NCBI GenBank assembly: GCA_017549505.1
Contig: JAFYUS010000002.1
Location: 1-64,000, forward strand
DNA length: 64,000 bases
From: Bacteroidales bacterium
Lineage (GTDB): Bacteria; Bacteroidota; Bacteroidia; Bacteroidales; UBA932
Reading direction: 5' to 3'
Below, one piece after another: positions 16,976 through 24,898 of the stretch. Made by a program: the position numbers and the translations under genes. Under the pieces are notes generated by a model. The model had not been told where the DNA came from, did not search any database, and saw nothing but the letters and a program-made list of their open reading frames with translations. Numbering within the stretch: position 1 is the first letter of the stretch; each line of letters begins with the position of its first letter.

Positions 16976-19378
16976 TTATATTTTATCCAGTGACTGATAT
17001 ATGGCCATGGCGCCGTCAAAGTCGCCTTTATCACAGAGTATATCTGCCTTGCACATCATTGCGACCTTATACATGTTCCGGACATCAGCATAGGCAGGAT
17101 CGATTCCATGACATTTACGGTAAGCCGCACATGCCCCATCAATCAACGGCTCGTACAGACCTTCCTGATGTGCCCTATACTTTGCATGCATGGCGGCATC
17201 ATTGAAGACAGTAGCCAGTGCATACAGGTCATCCTTACGCTCAAGGGCCGCCTCAAGGCCCGACATTCCAGGTGCGAATGCCATGAACCATGCATCCCTC
17301 GAGAGCAACGGAAGCGACATGACGAAGGCATACAGCATCCTGATCCAAGAAGAAGGAGGCAGACATTTACGGATGTCGTCGAAGCGGTCGACAATACCTT
17401 GTTCAGCCTGTATATATGAGACAGAGTCAGACGACCAGAAGCCACGCTCCCCTGCCTTGGCATATGCATCTTCAGTACAAAGGTAACGCTGCGCGATCTC
17501 ATGATCTGCTGCAAGGACCGTATAATATGCGAGATAGCTCCGTTTGATAGAATCACCATCCTCGTATGCGGCAACAGTTCGGCATATATTCCTCCTATGC
17601 GTTTCAGAGGCAAGTTCATCGGAAAGGGTGCCGCTATGCAGAGACCATAACTTCGTCACACTGTTTTCAATGAAGAAGGTATCGAACATGTTCATGAAGA
17701 GAGTAAACCGGAGTTCATCCCATTCCCTTCCGGCAAGGAGGGCTATATCCTCCTTGCGAAGGCCTGTTCCCGATGATGCCAGATAAAGCACAGCATCCTT
17801 GAGCCAAGGAGCCGCCATTCTCTCAGAGATGAATTCCACAGCAGAAATGAACATAGACGGGAGATCCTTCGGAAGAGATTCATACAGATTGATGATGTAA
17901 CCGTTTATCTTCTCTATCTCGGAACCTGACGAAGATGCTCTGATAGCCTTGAAATCCATTACCGTCAGGTTGGATACCATCTTCATGAACAGATGCACAT
18001 GCATCGGACTTATCCTGTCCGCCGCCATCATATCTTCAAGCCGCTGGGGCAGCATGATGCCGTAGGAGTTCTCATTGAAGACGACAACCTGCTTGAAATC
18101 AAATCCTATGCGGTCAAGACACACCTCCGTATCAACGTTCTTCCTTAACGTATCATATAAAGCCGACTTCAGGTCACAGGTACAGATAAGGTTCATGTCC
18201 GGACGCAGCCACAGAAGATCTGCGGCTGTATGGTCCGTCTCCGACAGGTAGTTCATACCGTCTACCAGACACAGGACACGTTTTCCGGCAACCTTATAAA
18301 TTTCTACCAGTTCATAGAACCGGTCATGGAGCTTCTTATAGACATCCTTTTCTTCCAGGACAGAATCAGGGGTATGTTCCAGCGACATGTCCTGCTCCAT
18401 CTCGATTATCCAGAGATAGAGGATATTGTTCAACGTCTTTACATACGGAGTCGAGCCGACGACGGATATGAGCGGAAAGATATCATTCCGCTGCCGGAGC
18501 ATAGAGCGGATCTGCGAGAGCAGGACGCTCTTTCCGGAACCGGAGCTTCCGGAGATGAGGATACGGCGCTGTTCGTCCGCCATGCGGACAAATGAAGCCA
18601 TGTCATAGATATCAGCCTCTTCATCACTGTTGCGACGTACGATGAAATCCGTCATCCTTCGTGCATGTTCATACCATGGCAGAGGCTTCGAGAGATCTTC
18701 GATCTCCGCGTCGATCTCCGCGCACATGCGCGCGAGAACGACATCTCCGAATTCGCCGAGCCCGGCGAAACATTCATTTTCGTGGTCCCATGTCAGAGAA
18801 TACGGCACATATGAATCCTGCTTGCCTCTCGAAGAGAGAAGATCATGGACACGGGTCTTCAATGAATCAAGCCTGTCATTGTAACCGTCCACATATATGG
18901 ACCTTGATGCCTCCGAAATGCCTTCGTATGAACTTGAATCACGGATGAAGAAAAGACAGCGGTCTATGTTCTCGCCATCACCTCCGATTGCACCATAGAG
19001 AATCTCCAGCTCTGTCACGCTGCAGCCGACACCATCCACCACAAGCCTGCGCTTCTCCTGCGAAAGCCTTGACAAAACCGACATCATCCTCTCATCCTGC
19101 GGAATCCAGCCATACCTGTCTCCTATCAGGCCGATGAAGAAAGGACGCGACGAATCGATCATCGACAGACACACATCAAGGACAGCGTTCTCGCTGTCCT
19201 CTTCAGTCATGTTCTCCGTATTTACTCCGAACCTGAGGTCGACCACATGGAATTCGACTCCATATTTACGGTACCGCTCATTCAGGAGCGGAAGGACATT
19301 GTACTTGATGACATCACGTTCGGCATCCATATCCCTGAACGTCGAACTTATGAAGATGTTATAACGGTAGTTTGTCAT
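16976..19378 (-). CDS. DUF4062 - STAND-like P-loop ATPase
   Basis: Residues 1-110 form a DUF4062 domain (NIFISSTFRDMDAERDVIKYNVLPLL, then FIGLIGDRYGWIP), a TIR/SLOG-like Rossmannoid often fused to NACHT or STAND ATPases. A Walker A motif (ISGSSGSGKSVLL) lies near residues 272-285 and a Walker B-like VLCLVDGMNYL near 380. The remaining 400 residues are helical, with TPR-like units at the end. The 800-residue layout matches sensor NTPases of conflict systems. Its start overlaps the PrsW stop (TAATG), so the two are translationally coupled. The gene reads as richer in G+C than its neighbours, suggesting a separate origin. Confidence 0.8.
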   Translation of the reverse strand: MTNYRYNIFISSTFRDMDAERDVIKYNVLPLLNERYRKYGVEFHVVDLRFGVNTENMTEEDSENAVLDVCLSMIDSSRPFFIGLIGDRYGWIPQDERMMSVLSRLSQEKRRLVVDGVGCSVTELEILYGAIGGDGENIDRCLFFIRDSSSYEGISEASRSIYVDGYNDRLDSLKTRVHDLLSSRGKQDSYVPYSLTWDHENECFAGLGEFGDVVLARMCAEIDAEIEDLSKPLPWYEHARRMTDFIVRRNSDEEADIYDMASFVRMADEQRRILISGSSGSGKSVLLSQIRSMLRQRNDIFPLISVVGSTPYVKTLNNILYLWIIEMEQDMSLEHTPDSVLEEKDVYKKLHDRFYELVEIYKVAGKRVLCLVDGMNYLSETDHTAADLLWLRPDMNLICTCDLKSALYDTLRKNVDTEVCLDRIGFDFKQVVVFNENSYGIMLPQRLEDMMAADRISPMHVHLFMKMVSNLTVMDFKAIRASSSGSEIEKINGYIINLYESLPKDLPSMFISAVEFISERMAAPWLKDAVLYLASSGTGLRKEDIALLAGREWDELRFTLFMNMFDTFFIENSVTKLWSLHSGTLSDELASETHRRNICRTVAAYEDGDSIKRSYLAYYTVLAADHEIAQRYLCTEDAYAKAGERGFWSSDSVSYIQAEQGIVDRFDDIRKCLPPSSWIRMLYAFVMSLPLLSRDAWFMAFAPGMSGLEAALERKDDLYALATVFNDAAMHAKYRAHQEGLYEPLIDGACAAYRKCHGIDPAYADVRNMYKVAMMCKADILCDKGDFDGAMAIYQSLDKI

Positions 19379-20082
19379 TATATCACTCCGTCTCTTCTAA
19401 GATGGTCCTGAATCCTCTTGCTGCAGTACTTGCGGAGTTCGTTGCACATCACGACAAAGGCTATCATAAGCAAGACGGAGATTGATGGAGCAAGATCGAT
19501 CACGGACAATATGCTGTTGTATATTCCATGGGCCATGATCGGAGCTATCAGTATAAGATATCTGTTACGTCTTGGCGACAGAGGATCAAATCTCACAAGG
19601 GAATAGTAGTATCCCATCAGGATACCGTTGAAGAAGTGGCCAGGAACTGCAAAAATTGCTCTCATGATACCTGTGGATACCCAATCCTCGCTAGAGAAAA
19701 GATATAAGATATTCTCAAGGCCAGCAAAACCGAGAGCCACACAAGACGCATAGACGATTCCGTCCATATGCTCGTCAAAGTATCTGCTTTTCCTTATCAG
19801 GAGCCAGAACATCAGGAACTTGGCGATTTCCTCCGGTATCGCGGCTCCGAAGAAAGAGTCAGCAACGGCTCCGCCGAATGTCAAAGGGTCATCAACATAG
19901 AATCCCAATGCCCCTAATGGAAGTGAAATTGCAAGCGACACAAAGACAGAGAGGACGCCGTAGCCGAAAGCCTTAAGCAGTTCCTTGACAGGCTCTTGCT
20001 GAAACTTGTCCTTCCTGTAGATATAATACAGCAAAATGACGGCCGGGGCTAACGCCGCCGCAAGGATCATCCAATTTTCCAT
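19378..20082 (-). CDS. PrsW-family intramembrane metalloprotease
   Basis: A 234-residue membrane protein with about seven hydrophobic segments and the motifs of the PrsW/CPBP-like family. These are AAIPEEIAKF (EE at 84-85), GLEN (E123), VPGHFFNGILMGY (H149) and MAHGIYN (H185). PrsW of Bacillus subtilis cleaves an anti-sigma factor; relatives process membrane substrates. Here the gene is second in the RyR operon, 16 bases after the RyR-zinc-ribbon gene, and overlaps the DUF4062 gene by one base. Its substrate is unknown. The membrane anti-sigma-like protein at 30579..31211 and the channel are candidates by location only. Confidence 0.85.
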   Translation of the reverse strand: MENWMILAAALAPAVILLYYIYRKDKFQQEPVKELLKAFGYGVLSVFVSLAISLPLGALGFYVDDPLTFGGAVADSFFGAAIPEEIAKFLMFWLLIRKSRYFDEHMDGIVYASCVALGFAGLENILYLFSSEDWVSTGIMRAIFAVPGHFFNGILMGYYYSLVRFDPLSPRRNRYLILIAPIMAHGIYNSILSVIDLAPSISVLLMIAFVVMCNELRKYCSKRIQDHLRRDGVI

Positions 20083-20098
20083 AGGTCAGGGACAGGCA

Positions 20099-20527
20099 TT
20101 ACCAATCCATGTTCAACTCCAGACCGCATTTGTCGCAGAAGACCTGATGCTTGTAGATAGGATGTCCGCACCTGCGGCAACGGAACTCCTGCTCGGAGTA
20201 CCTGATACGTTTCATGAGCATTTCATAAAGTTCGGTATCTTCGCGCTTTACGATGTCATATCCGAGCTTCATCACAAGCTTCAATGTATTGACAGCCATA
20301 TCGCGGTCGAACTTCTTCTCGCTCTCAGGGAGTTCTGAATATTCAACCATGCATGGAGTCTGCTTCTTCTCGTCATCGCGCTTAGGTCCATAGGTCCAGC
20401 CTTGCGCCTGACGCTCTACCGCCCATACATCATGGGCATTTTCAGCTATGGCTTCACGAAGTTCGTCCAGTTCTTCTGCCAATACAACATCTGACAGATC
20501 GATAGGGGTAGGGTTATACTGTTTCAT
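20099..20527 (-). CDS. RyR domain protein with C-terminal zinc ribbon
   Basis: Counted from the ATG at 20527, the protein has 142 residues. Residues 15-95 are a RyR domain (AHDVWAVERQAQGWTYGPKRDD, then TPCMVEYSELPESEKKFDRD). Residues 117-134 are a zinc ribbon with CRRC and CDKC pairs. An in-frame extension to 20587 would run through the promoter at 20558..20588, and the paralogue at 13573..13872 begins at the equivalent Met, so I chose 20527. It is the first gene of the operon reaching to the TIR fusion. The role is unknown; RyR domains are thought to sense nucleotide-like ligands. Confidence 0.8.
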   Translation of the reverse strand: MKQYNPTPIDLSDVVLAEELDELREAIAENAHDVWAVERQAQGWTYGPKRDDEKKQTPCMVEYSELPESEKKFDRDMAVNTLKLVMKLGYDIVKREDTELYEMLMKRIRYSEQEFRCRRCGHPIYKHQVFCDKCGLELNMDW

Positions 20528-20557
20528 ATGATTTGTGGTTTCTGGATAAAAGTCTAG

Positions 20558-20588
20558 TAAATATACTTTGATTTCGGCGGTTTTCAAA
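20558..20588 (-). promoter_or_regulatory. Bacteroidetes-type promoter of the RyR operon
   Basis: Read on the minus strand: TTTG (20588-20585), 19 bases, then TATATTTA (20565-20558). This fits the TTTG-N19-21-TAnnTTTG promoter with one mismatch. Transcription would begin near 20551, about 24 bases before the ATG at 20527. Confidence 0.6.
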
Positions 20589-20701
20589 ACATTTTATTGA
20601 ATTTGCGTTACAGGCTATAACCACAAGGTCATCATAGAGTTGAAGGAAGGCACGACTACAATTCACAAATACCTGATATACAGCGTGGCCAGTATAATAA
20701 A

Positions 20702-20732
20702 GAAGAAGCTGATCTTTTGGATCAGCTTCTTC
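20702..20732. terminator. Hairpin terminator after the WG-repeat gene
   Basis: GAAGAAGCTGATC (20702-20714) pairs perfectly with GATCAGCTTCTTC (20720-20732) over a 5-base loop. It starts just beyond the WG-repeat stop codon on the minus strand and separates it from the RyR operon. Confidence 0.7.
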
Positions 20733-20738
20733 AGGGTT

Positions 20739-21851
20739 CTATTTCACAACCACTCCCGAAGTTGTGAATATGACATTATTCTCCTCATCACCATCAATCT
20801 CGGCCATCAGCAGATCCTTTGAAATCATGGTAATATCTGAATAAATCGCCGGGACAACCATCTTTCCGTTTCTGGAATCCATAACACCACAGCAGCCATA
20901 ATCAACCATCACCTCAACAAGATACGGATGCAGTTCGTATTCATCTTCCGAATCATCGTGATATTTGACCATATACTTCAACGGCCAGGTCTGATCTATT
21001 ACGAACGGCAGCAGGACTTCGCCGTCAAAAGACACCAATTGCTTGACCCCATCACGAGTAAGATAAGCATTATTCTCGCGAGAATTTGACCTGACTCTAT
21101 CATACACCGGTTCAAAAATAACATTCATATCAGCATCAGCCAGACCGCATTTTCCATCCTTCCTGATATACCATGTACTCTCTTCATACGCCTTGAATAT
21201 GCGTGAATATTCCATAGGAAGTTTCTGAAATCCTTGTCTGTCAATCGCGCCATATTTATGTGTCTGACCATCCTGAAGGACACATATTCCATCCTTGAAC
21301 AGGTAATCATAATCGATCACATAGTCATACACAGCAGGGATGACCATCTCATTATCATAATTGATGAAACCGACCTTGCCGTTATCTGCCACAACTGCTG
21401 CCAATCCTTCTGAGAAATGCCAGGCATGCTTATACTGGCCATCTATGACAACCTTGCCGGTATTCACATTCAGGTATCCTCTCTTTCCCTCTTTGTCGCA
21501 GAATACTGTCAGAGAATCTCTCTCCGGCACACATGAAATCCAACGCACCTTAGGTGACAATCTTTCATCAGTAATCTTATTGTATGCAGCAGCCTGATTA
21601 TTGCTGAAATGACGGATCTCTATATTCTTCCCCAGATCCTCATCAGCCCAGTAGTAATGCTTAAGGCCGAGATGATCTTTACAGGTATCAATCAACTCCT
21701 CACCCAGCTGTATCACGAATATAACAGCAAAACAGGCAAGACCTGTTTTCCAACAGAAGTTAAACGGCTTCCTGAACTTATCCCAGATCTGACCTAAACG
21801 AACATCCCCAACCTTTGTGAGGAATCTACTGAATCTTGATTTCTTCTCCAT
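20739..21851 (-). CDS. Membrane-anchored WG-repeat protein
   Basis: Read from the ATG at 21851 (370 aa); a TTG further upstream at 21872 is less likely. Residues 32-50 form one membrane segment (TGLACFAVIFVIQLGEELI), after a basic cytoplasmic N-terminus. The rest contains several WG (KWG) repeats such as EGLAAVVADNGKVGFINYDNE, IPAVYDYV, and KYGAIDRQGFQKLP. These form a beta-propeller-like or solenoid module common in Bacteroidota envelope and conflict proteins. It follows the ADP-ribosylglycohydrolase after about 50 bases and ends at a strong hairpin. Partner or ligand is unknown. Confidence 0.75.
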   Translation of the reverse strand: MEKKSRFSRFLTKVGDVRLGQIWDKFRKPFNFCWKTGLACFAVIFVIQLGEELIDTCKDHLGLKHYYWADEDLGKNIEIRHFSNNQAAAYNKITDERLSPKVRWISCVPERDSLTVFCDKEGKRGYLNVNTGKVVIDGQYKHAWHFSEGLAAVVADNGKVGFINYDNEMVIPAVYDYVIDYDYLFKDGICVLQDGQTHKYGAIDRQGFQKLPMEYSRIFKAYEESTWYIRKDGKCGLADADMNVIFEPVYDRVRSNSRENNAYLTRDGVKQLVSFDGEVLLPFVIDQTWPLKYMVKYHDDSEDEYELHPYLVEVMVDYGCCGVMDSRNGKMVVPAIYSDITMISKDLLMAEIDGDEENNVIFTTSGVVVK

Positions 21852-21899
21852 ATTGATTTTTGATTTTACCAATATAGAGTCCTGATATCAGAGAATCTA

Positions 21900-23021
21900 T
21901 CAGTTTAAAGGATAATTCGCATATATGTATTTATTCCTCCATTTCATATTCTGGAGGTCAAGACCTTTCGCCATATCATCCGCTATTTCCTCAATCAACC
22001 AACGAAGCTCAAGATTATCCTTATAGTACTGAGGGATGGAATCATAACCGACTATTGCACCCATGATATTACCAATTACAGCACCAGTCGAATCACTATC
22101 TCCGGAATGGTTCACAGAAGCCACAACAGCTTTTTCAAAATCATCCGGATACTTCAACACACAATAAACGGCAATTGCCAACGTCTCCTCTGCCACCCAT
22201 CCTTCTCCGATCTGCCGTATCGCGTCCGCATCATCAATATCCTTCCCAGCTAAAGCGACGGCCTTATCCAAGAGGTTCGCCATATACTTAAGATGTTTTT
22301 CATGTTCCGGATAGATTGATTGAATCATCTCAAAACATTCATCCATCTTTGATCTGATCATATCACGTGTAAGATACGCATATGGCAGCAGTTTCTGCAA
22401 AAGCAGATGCAGATATGCTGACGGGATATACCCTAATGGATGTTTATGTGTGATTGCAGCAATTTCAGCGGCCTCTTTTGCAAAGAAGACAACATCATGT
22501 TCATTATTGAACATTGACGGATTGGCCGTGTACAGTGCCAAAGGGGCTGTCCTCATAATTCCGCCACATCCCTTGCTGTCATTACTGACTTCCTTATGTT
22601 CCTTAAGACATTGCAATGCGGAAAGACATGTCAGTCCGGGCGCACGTCTGGCATGAAGACCTTTTATATCGCGGATCCAATTAAAATGCGGCTGAGTATA
22701 ATCTATATCATCTGTCTGTGTTTCAAGCCACTCTTTATATGAATCCTGAATATAGCGATGTGGGGGCGCTAAAATAACCTCATTATTTGCATAACGGGTA
22801 AACGCAAACAGCACTCCGTTGGCCGTAAACAAAGCCATTTGAGTATCGTCTGAAATCTCAGCTTCACCCTTTGCATTCAATACGTATCTGGTTATGCCGT
22901 CAGGACCGTATTTATTTACAATCTGCCCGTACGACATAAACTCCACCGGATATCCCAACGCATCTCCGACTGCGCCTCCGATCATGGAGCCCAACACCTT
23001 GTTTCTGTATGCTATTTTCAT
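21900..23021 (-). CDS. ADP-ribosylglycohydrolase family protein
   Basis: A 373-residue protein of the ARH/DraG family. It has GSMIGGAVGDALGYPVEF (residues 11-28), the Mg-binding SDDTQM (57-62) and the C-terminal HSGDSDSTGAVIGNIMGA motif that completes the metal site. It should remove ADP-ribose from proteins, nucleic acids or small molecules. Neighbours are an A1S_2505-like gene upstream and a WG-repeat membrane protein downstream. With the TIR fusion nearby this suggests NAD/ADP-ribose chemistry in the island. It has its own promoter at 23050..23081. Confidence 0.9.
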   Translation of the reverse strand: MKIAYRNKVLGSMIGGAVGDALGYPVEFMSYGQIVNKYGPDGITRYVLNAKGEAEISDDTQMALFTANGVLFAFTRYANNEVILAPPHRYIQDSYKEWLETQTDDIDYTQPHFNWIRDIKGLHARRAPGLTCLSALQCLKEHKEVSNDSKGCGGIMRTAPLALYTANPSMFNNEHDVVFFAKEAAEIAAITHKHPLGYIPSAYLHLLLQKLLPYAYLTRDMIRSKMDECFEMIQSIYPEHEKHLKYMANLLDKAVALAGKDIDDADAIRQIGEGWVAEETLAIAVYCVLKYPDDFEKAVVASVNHSGDSDSTGAVIGNIMGAIVGYDSIPQYYKDNLELRWLIEEIADDMAKGLDLQNMKWRNKYIYANYPLN

Positions 23022-23049
23022 AATGTATTGAAATTATAACCTTTATTTG

Positions 23050-23081
23050 CAAGTCTAATTATAAGATTTTAATTATACAAA
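23050..23081 (-). promoter_or_regulatory. Bacteroidetes-type promoter of the ADP-ribosylglycohydrolase gene
   Basis: Minus strand: TTTG (23081-23078), 20 bases, TAGACTTG (23057-23050), one mismatch to TAnnTTTG. The predicted start of transcription is about 20 bases before the ATG at 23021. Confidence 0.55.
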
Positions 23082-23088
23082 TTTCTGC

Positions 23089-23463
23089 TTATAATTCATT
23101 CAAAACTATTGATTCTAATTCTTTACCGTATTCCAACTCATCCCAATAAAGACGAGGCAGGTATACATTAGGCAGTTTTGATGCTTCAAAGAACATCATT
23201 GCTATTTTATAGGCCGGCATTATTTTGCAGCCATGTCCTATTTCAACAACATAGAATACCAGATCTGGATGTTCTGAGGCAAACTCGGTAAAACGATCTA
23301 TCGACTTGTTCACAGTCTTTTCCGTGACCTTCTTGCCTACTACGGGTATAGGATATGTCTGTCCCAGAAGTCCCTCTCCGTGCATTCCGGATTCACAGCC
23401 AAAAACGATGATTTCATTTCTCCTGAGGGTTCCAAGATTCACTGGTGTTATATATCTGTACAT
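23089..23463 (-). CDS. A1S_2505-like phage-associated family protein
   Basis: A 124-residue cytoplasmic protein with the pattern RRNEIIVFGCESGMHGEG, then GQTYPIPVVG, then FTEFASEHPDLVFYVVEIGHG. This resembles the NEIFVFGSN...GxGxxGQSYAIPT...FxxFAxxxPxLxFxVTxIGCG layout of the A1S_2505 phage-associated family. The family is found beside ADP-ribose and macro-domain genes, and its biochemical activity is not known to me. It lies 11 bases after the outer-membrane protein gene, so it is probably in the ECF-driven unit from 24183. The next gene downstream is the ADP-ribosylglycohydrolase. Confidence 0.6.
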   Translation of the reverse strand: MYRYITPVNLGTLRRNEIIVFGCESGMHGEGLLGQTYPIPVVGKKVTEKTVNKSIDRFTEFASEHPDLVFYVVEIGHGCKIMPAYKIAMMFFEASKLPNVYLPRLYWDELEYGKELESIVLNEL

Positions 23464-23474
23464 ATCTTAACTAC

Positions 23475-24092
23475 TTATTTGCCGATAGGAATTGAGTATG
23501 ATAAGCCTATGGTCAGGAAACCTGCATCACCACCTTCTCCATAAGGAGAGTCAGTCAACATGAAAGAGTAACCTACTTTTATTATCTCAAACAGTTTCAT
23601 ACTTATTGACCATCCTAGAGCAACACGGGAAACCTCCATATCACTGACTCTTGTTGTTGTTTCCTCAGTACCTCTGTAATAGGATGATTCTCCTCCCAAT
23701 GTAAAATTCACAAACGGTCCTGTTTCCAGTTTGAAATTCCTATCAGCAAAAGCGACACCCACTCTTAATGGTAATCTCATATCATAGATACTGGAATAAG
23801 TTCTACCCGCTTTCCCAAAATCATAACTTACAGAACCCATTGATCCTCCAAGTGATATTCCGAGATACATATTGTCTTTAGTATAGTAATCAACTCCTAT
23901 ACAAGGAGCGCTCATCGCCCAACTTGATTTCAGACCTTCATCGGCATCAAGAAATATCTGTTCATAGCATGCCTCAGATGAGATGCAAATCAATCCTGCA
24001 TTTGAATCTCCATACTCTACACTTTGCGCTGAAAGTATAGTACCTGTTGATACAACTGATGCAATCATTAAAACAAGTCTTTTCATAATCAT
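23475..24092 (-). CDS. Small outer-membrane beta-barrel-like protein
   Basis: This 205-residue protein begins MIMKRLVLMIASVVSTGTIL, a signal peptide with likely cleavage after LSAQ. It continues with amphipathic strands rich in Gly, Tyr and Ser (VDYYTKDNMYLGISLGGSMGSVSYDF) and ends with a typical barrel strand (LTIGLSYSIPIGK). It is preceded by an ECF-type promoter (24156..24183) and a conserved leader (24093..24125). It is therefore an envelope component of the local regulon. No enzymatic feature is seen. Confidence 0.65.
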   Translation of the reverse strand: MIMKRLVLMIASVVSTGTILSAQSVEYGDSNAGLICISSEACYEQIFLDADEGLKSSWAMSAPCIGVDYYTKDNMYLGISLGGSMGSVSYDFGKAGRTYSSIYDMRLPLRVGVAFADRNFKLETGPFVNFTLGGESSYYRGTEETTTRVSDMEVSRVALGWSISMKLFEIIKVGYSFMLTDSPYGEGGDAGFLTIGLSYSIPIGK

Positions 24093-24125
24093 ATACCCTG
24101 ATCCGTGTCGGGCGCAACCTTTAAG
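24093..24125 (-). promoter_or_regulatory. Conserved RNA leader, copy 1
   Basis: The 5' UTR next to the ATGATTATGAAA start contains AAAGGTTGCGCCCGACACGG followed by ATCAGGGTAT. The same element occurs at 26340..26373 and 26844..26882. Only these three genes in the window have it. Confidence 0.7.
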
Positions 24126-24155
24126 TTATACATTGGTTTTCTTTACTTTCTAACA

Positions 24156-24183
24156 TTAATACCTAAGGAGACTTAAAGTAACC
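24156..24183 (-). promoter_or_regulatory. ECF-type promoter, copy 1
   Basis: Minus strand GGTTACTTT-N11-GGTATTAA, exact match to the local consensus. It drives the outer-membrane protein gene, whose start is 64 bases away, through the conserved leader. Confidence 0.85.
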
Positions 24184-24228
24184 CTCAATATGGTATTCAT
24201 GTCAACTATAAGATCCGGTACATGATTG

Positions 24229-24270
24229 AAAGAGCCCAAGAGTCAATGTGATGAGACTCCTGGGCTCTTT
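24229..24270. terminator. Hairpin terminator after the zinc-knuckle gene at 24294
   Basis: AAAGAGCCCAAGAGTC (24229-24244) pairs with GACTCCTGGGCTCTTT (24255-24270), with one A/C mismatch and a 10-base loop. It ends the unit 24294..24746 and separates it from the next ECF-type promoter. Confidence 0.7.
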
Positions 24271-24293
24271 TAATCTCTATAGCGAGAACGTGA

Positions 24294-24746
24294 TTATTTC
24301 AGTCCATACACTGTTCCTCTGCCAGCACATCTACCACATCTTCCTCGCTGAGAAGAATGACAGTTTGGACAGGTCACGGTGCTACCTCCAAAACCACTAT
24401 ACCATCCTTTACCATTACATGTCTGACAAATTCCTGTTCCATGACAAGAACTACATTCTTTATCACCATACCTACTTTCATAAGAACTATGAGAAGAACT
24501 GGTTGATGCTGCCGAACTTGAAGAGGGTTGAGAAGCCGGCACAGGCGTAACAGGCACAACTACCTGATTCCAAGCATTTTGCATTGACGAACTCATCAAA
24601 CCATCAACAAAGGATTGAGGAGTTGCTTGCAACCAAGGCGCGTTACTAGGCACAAACTGGCCATAACAATTAACATAGCCATTTTGAGCAGAGGCAAAAA
24701 GTTGAGTCGTAAAAACAACTGTAAGAAGGATAAAAAATCTTTTCAT
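24294..24746 (-). CDS. Exported DnaJ-type zinc-knuckle protein
   Basis: A 150-residue protein with a signal peptide (KRFFILLTVVFTTQLFASAQ), a Ser-rich linker and a C-terminal cluster. The cluster is CSSCHGTG, CQTCNGKG, CPNCHSS and CGRCAGRG, the CxxCxGxG knuckles of the DnaJ cysteine-rich domain. There is no J domain. In Bacteroidales such exported zinc-knuckle proteins are of unknown function. It has its own ECF-type promoter (24792..24819) and terminator, so it is a single-gene unit of the regulon. Confidence 0.75.
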   Translation of the reverse strand: MKRFFILLTVVFTTQLFASAQNGYVNCYGQFVPSNAPWLQATPQSFVDGLMSSSMQNAWNQVVVPVTPVPASQPSSSSAASTSSSHSSYESRYGDKECSSCHGTGICQTCNGKGWYSGFGGSTVTCPNCHSSQRGRCGRCAGRGTVYGLK

Positions 24747-24791
24747 GGTGTTACTTGATTTAAATGGTTAATTATATGTTTCATTTTACTA

Positions 24792-24819
24792 TTAATACCC
24801 AACCATGTTGAAAGTAACC
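24792..24819 (-). promoter_or_regulatory. ECF-type promoter, copy 2
   Basis: Minus strand GGTTACTTT-N11-GGTATTAA, exact match, 46 bases before the ATG of the zinc-knuckle gene at 24746. Confidence 0.85.
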
Positions 24820-24898
24820 CATAGAAATTATATAAAATACATTTTGTATTCATTCTACCATAATACAGGAGGATCTTAAGATCGACTCATAAATTCTT

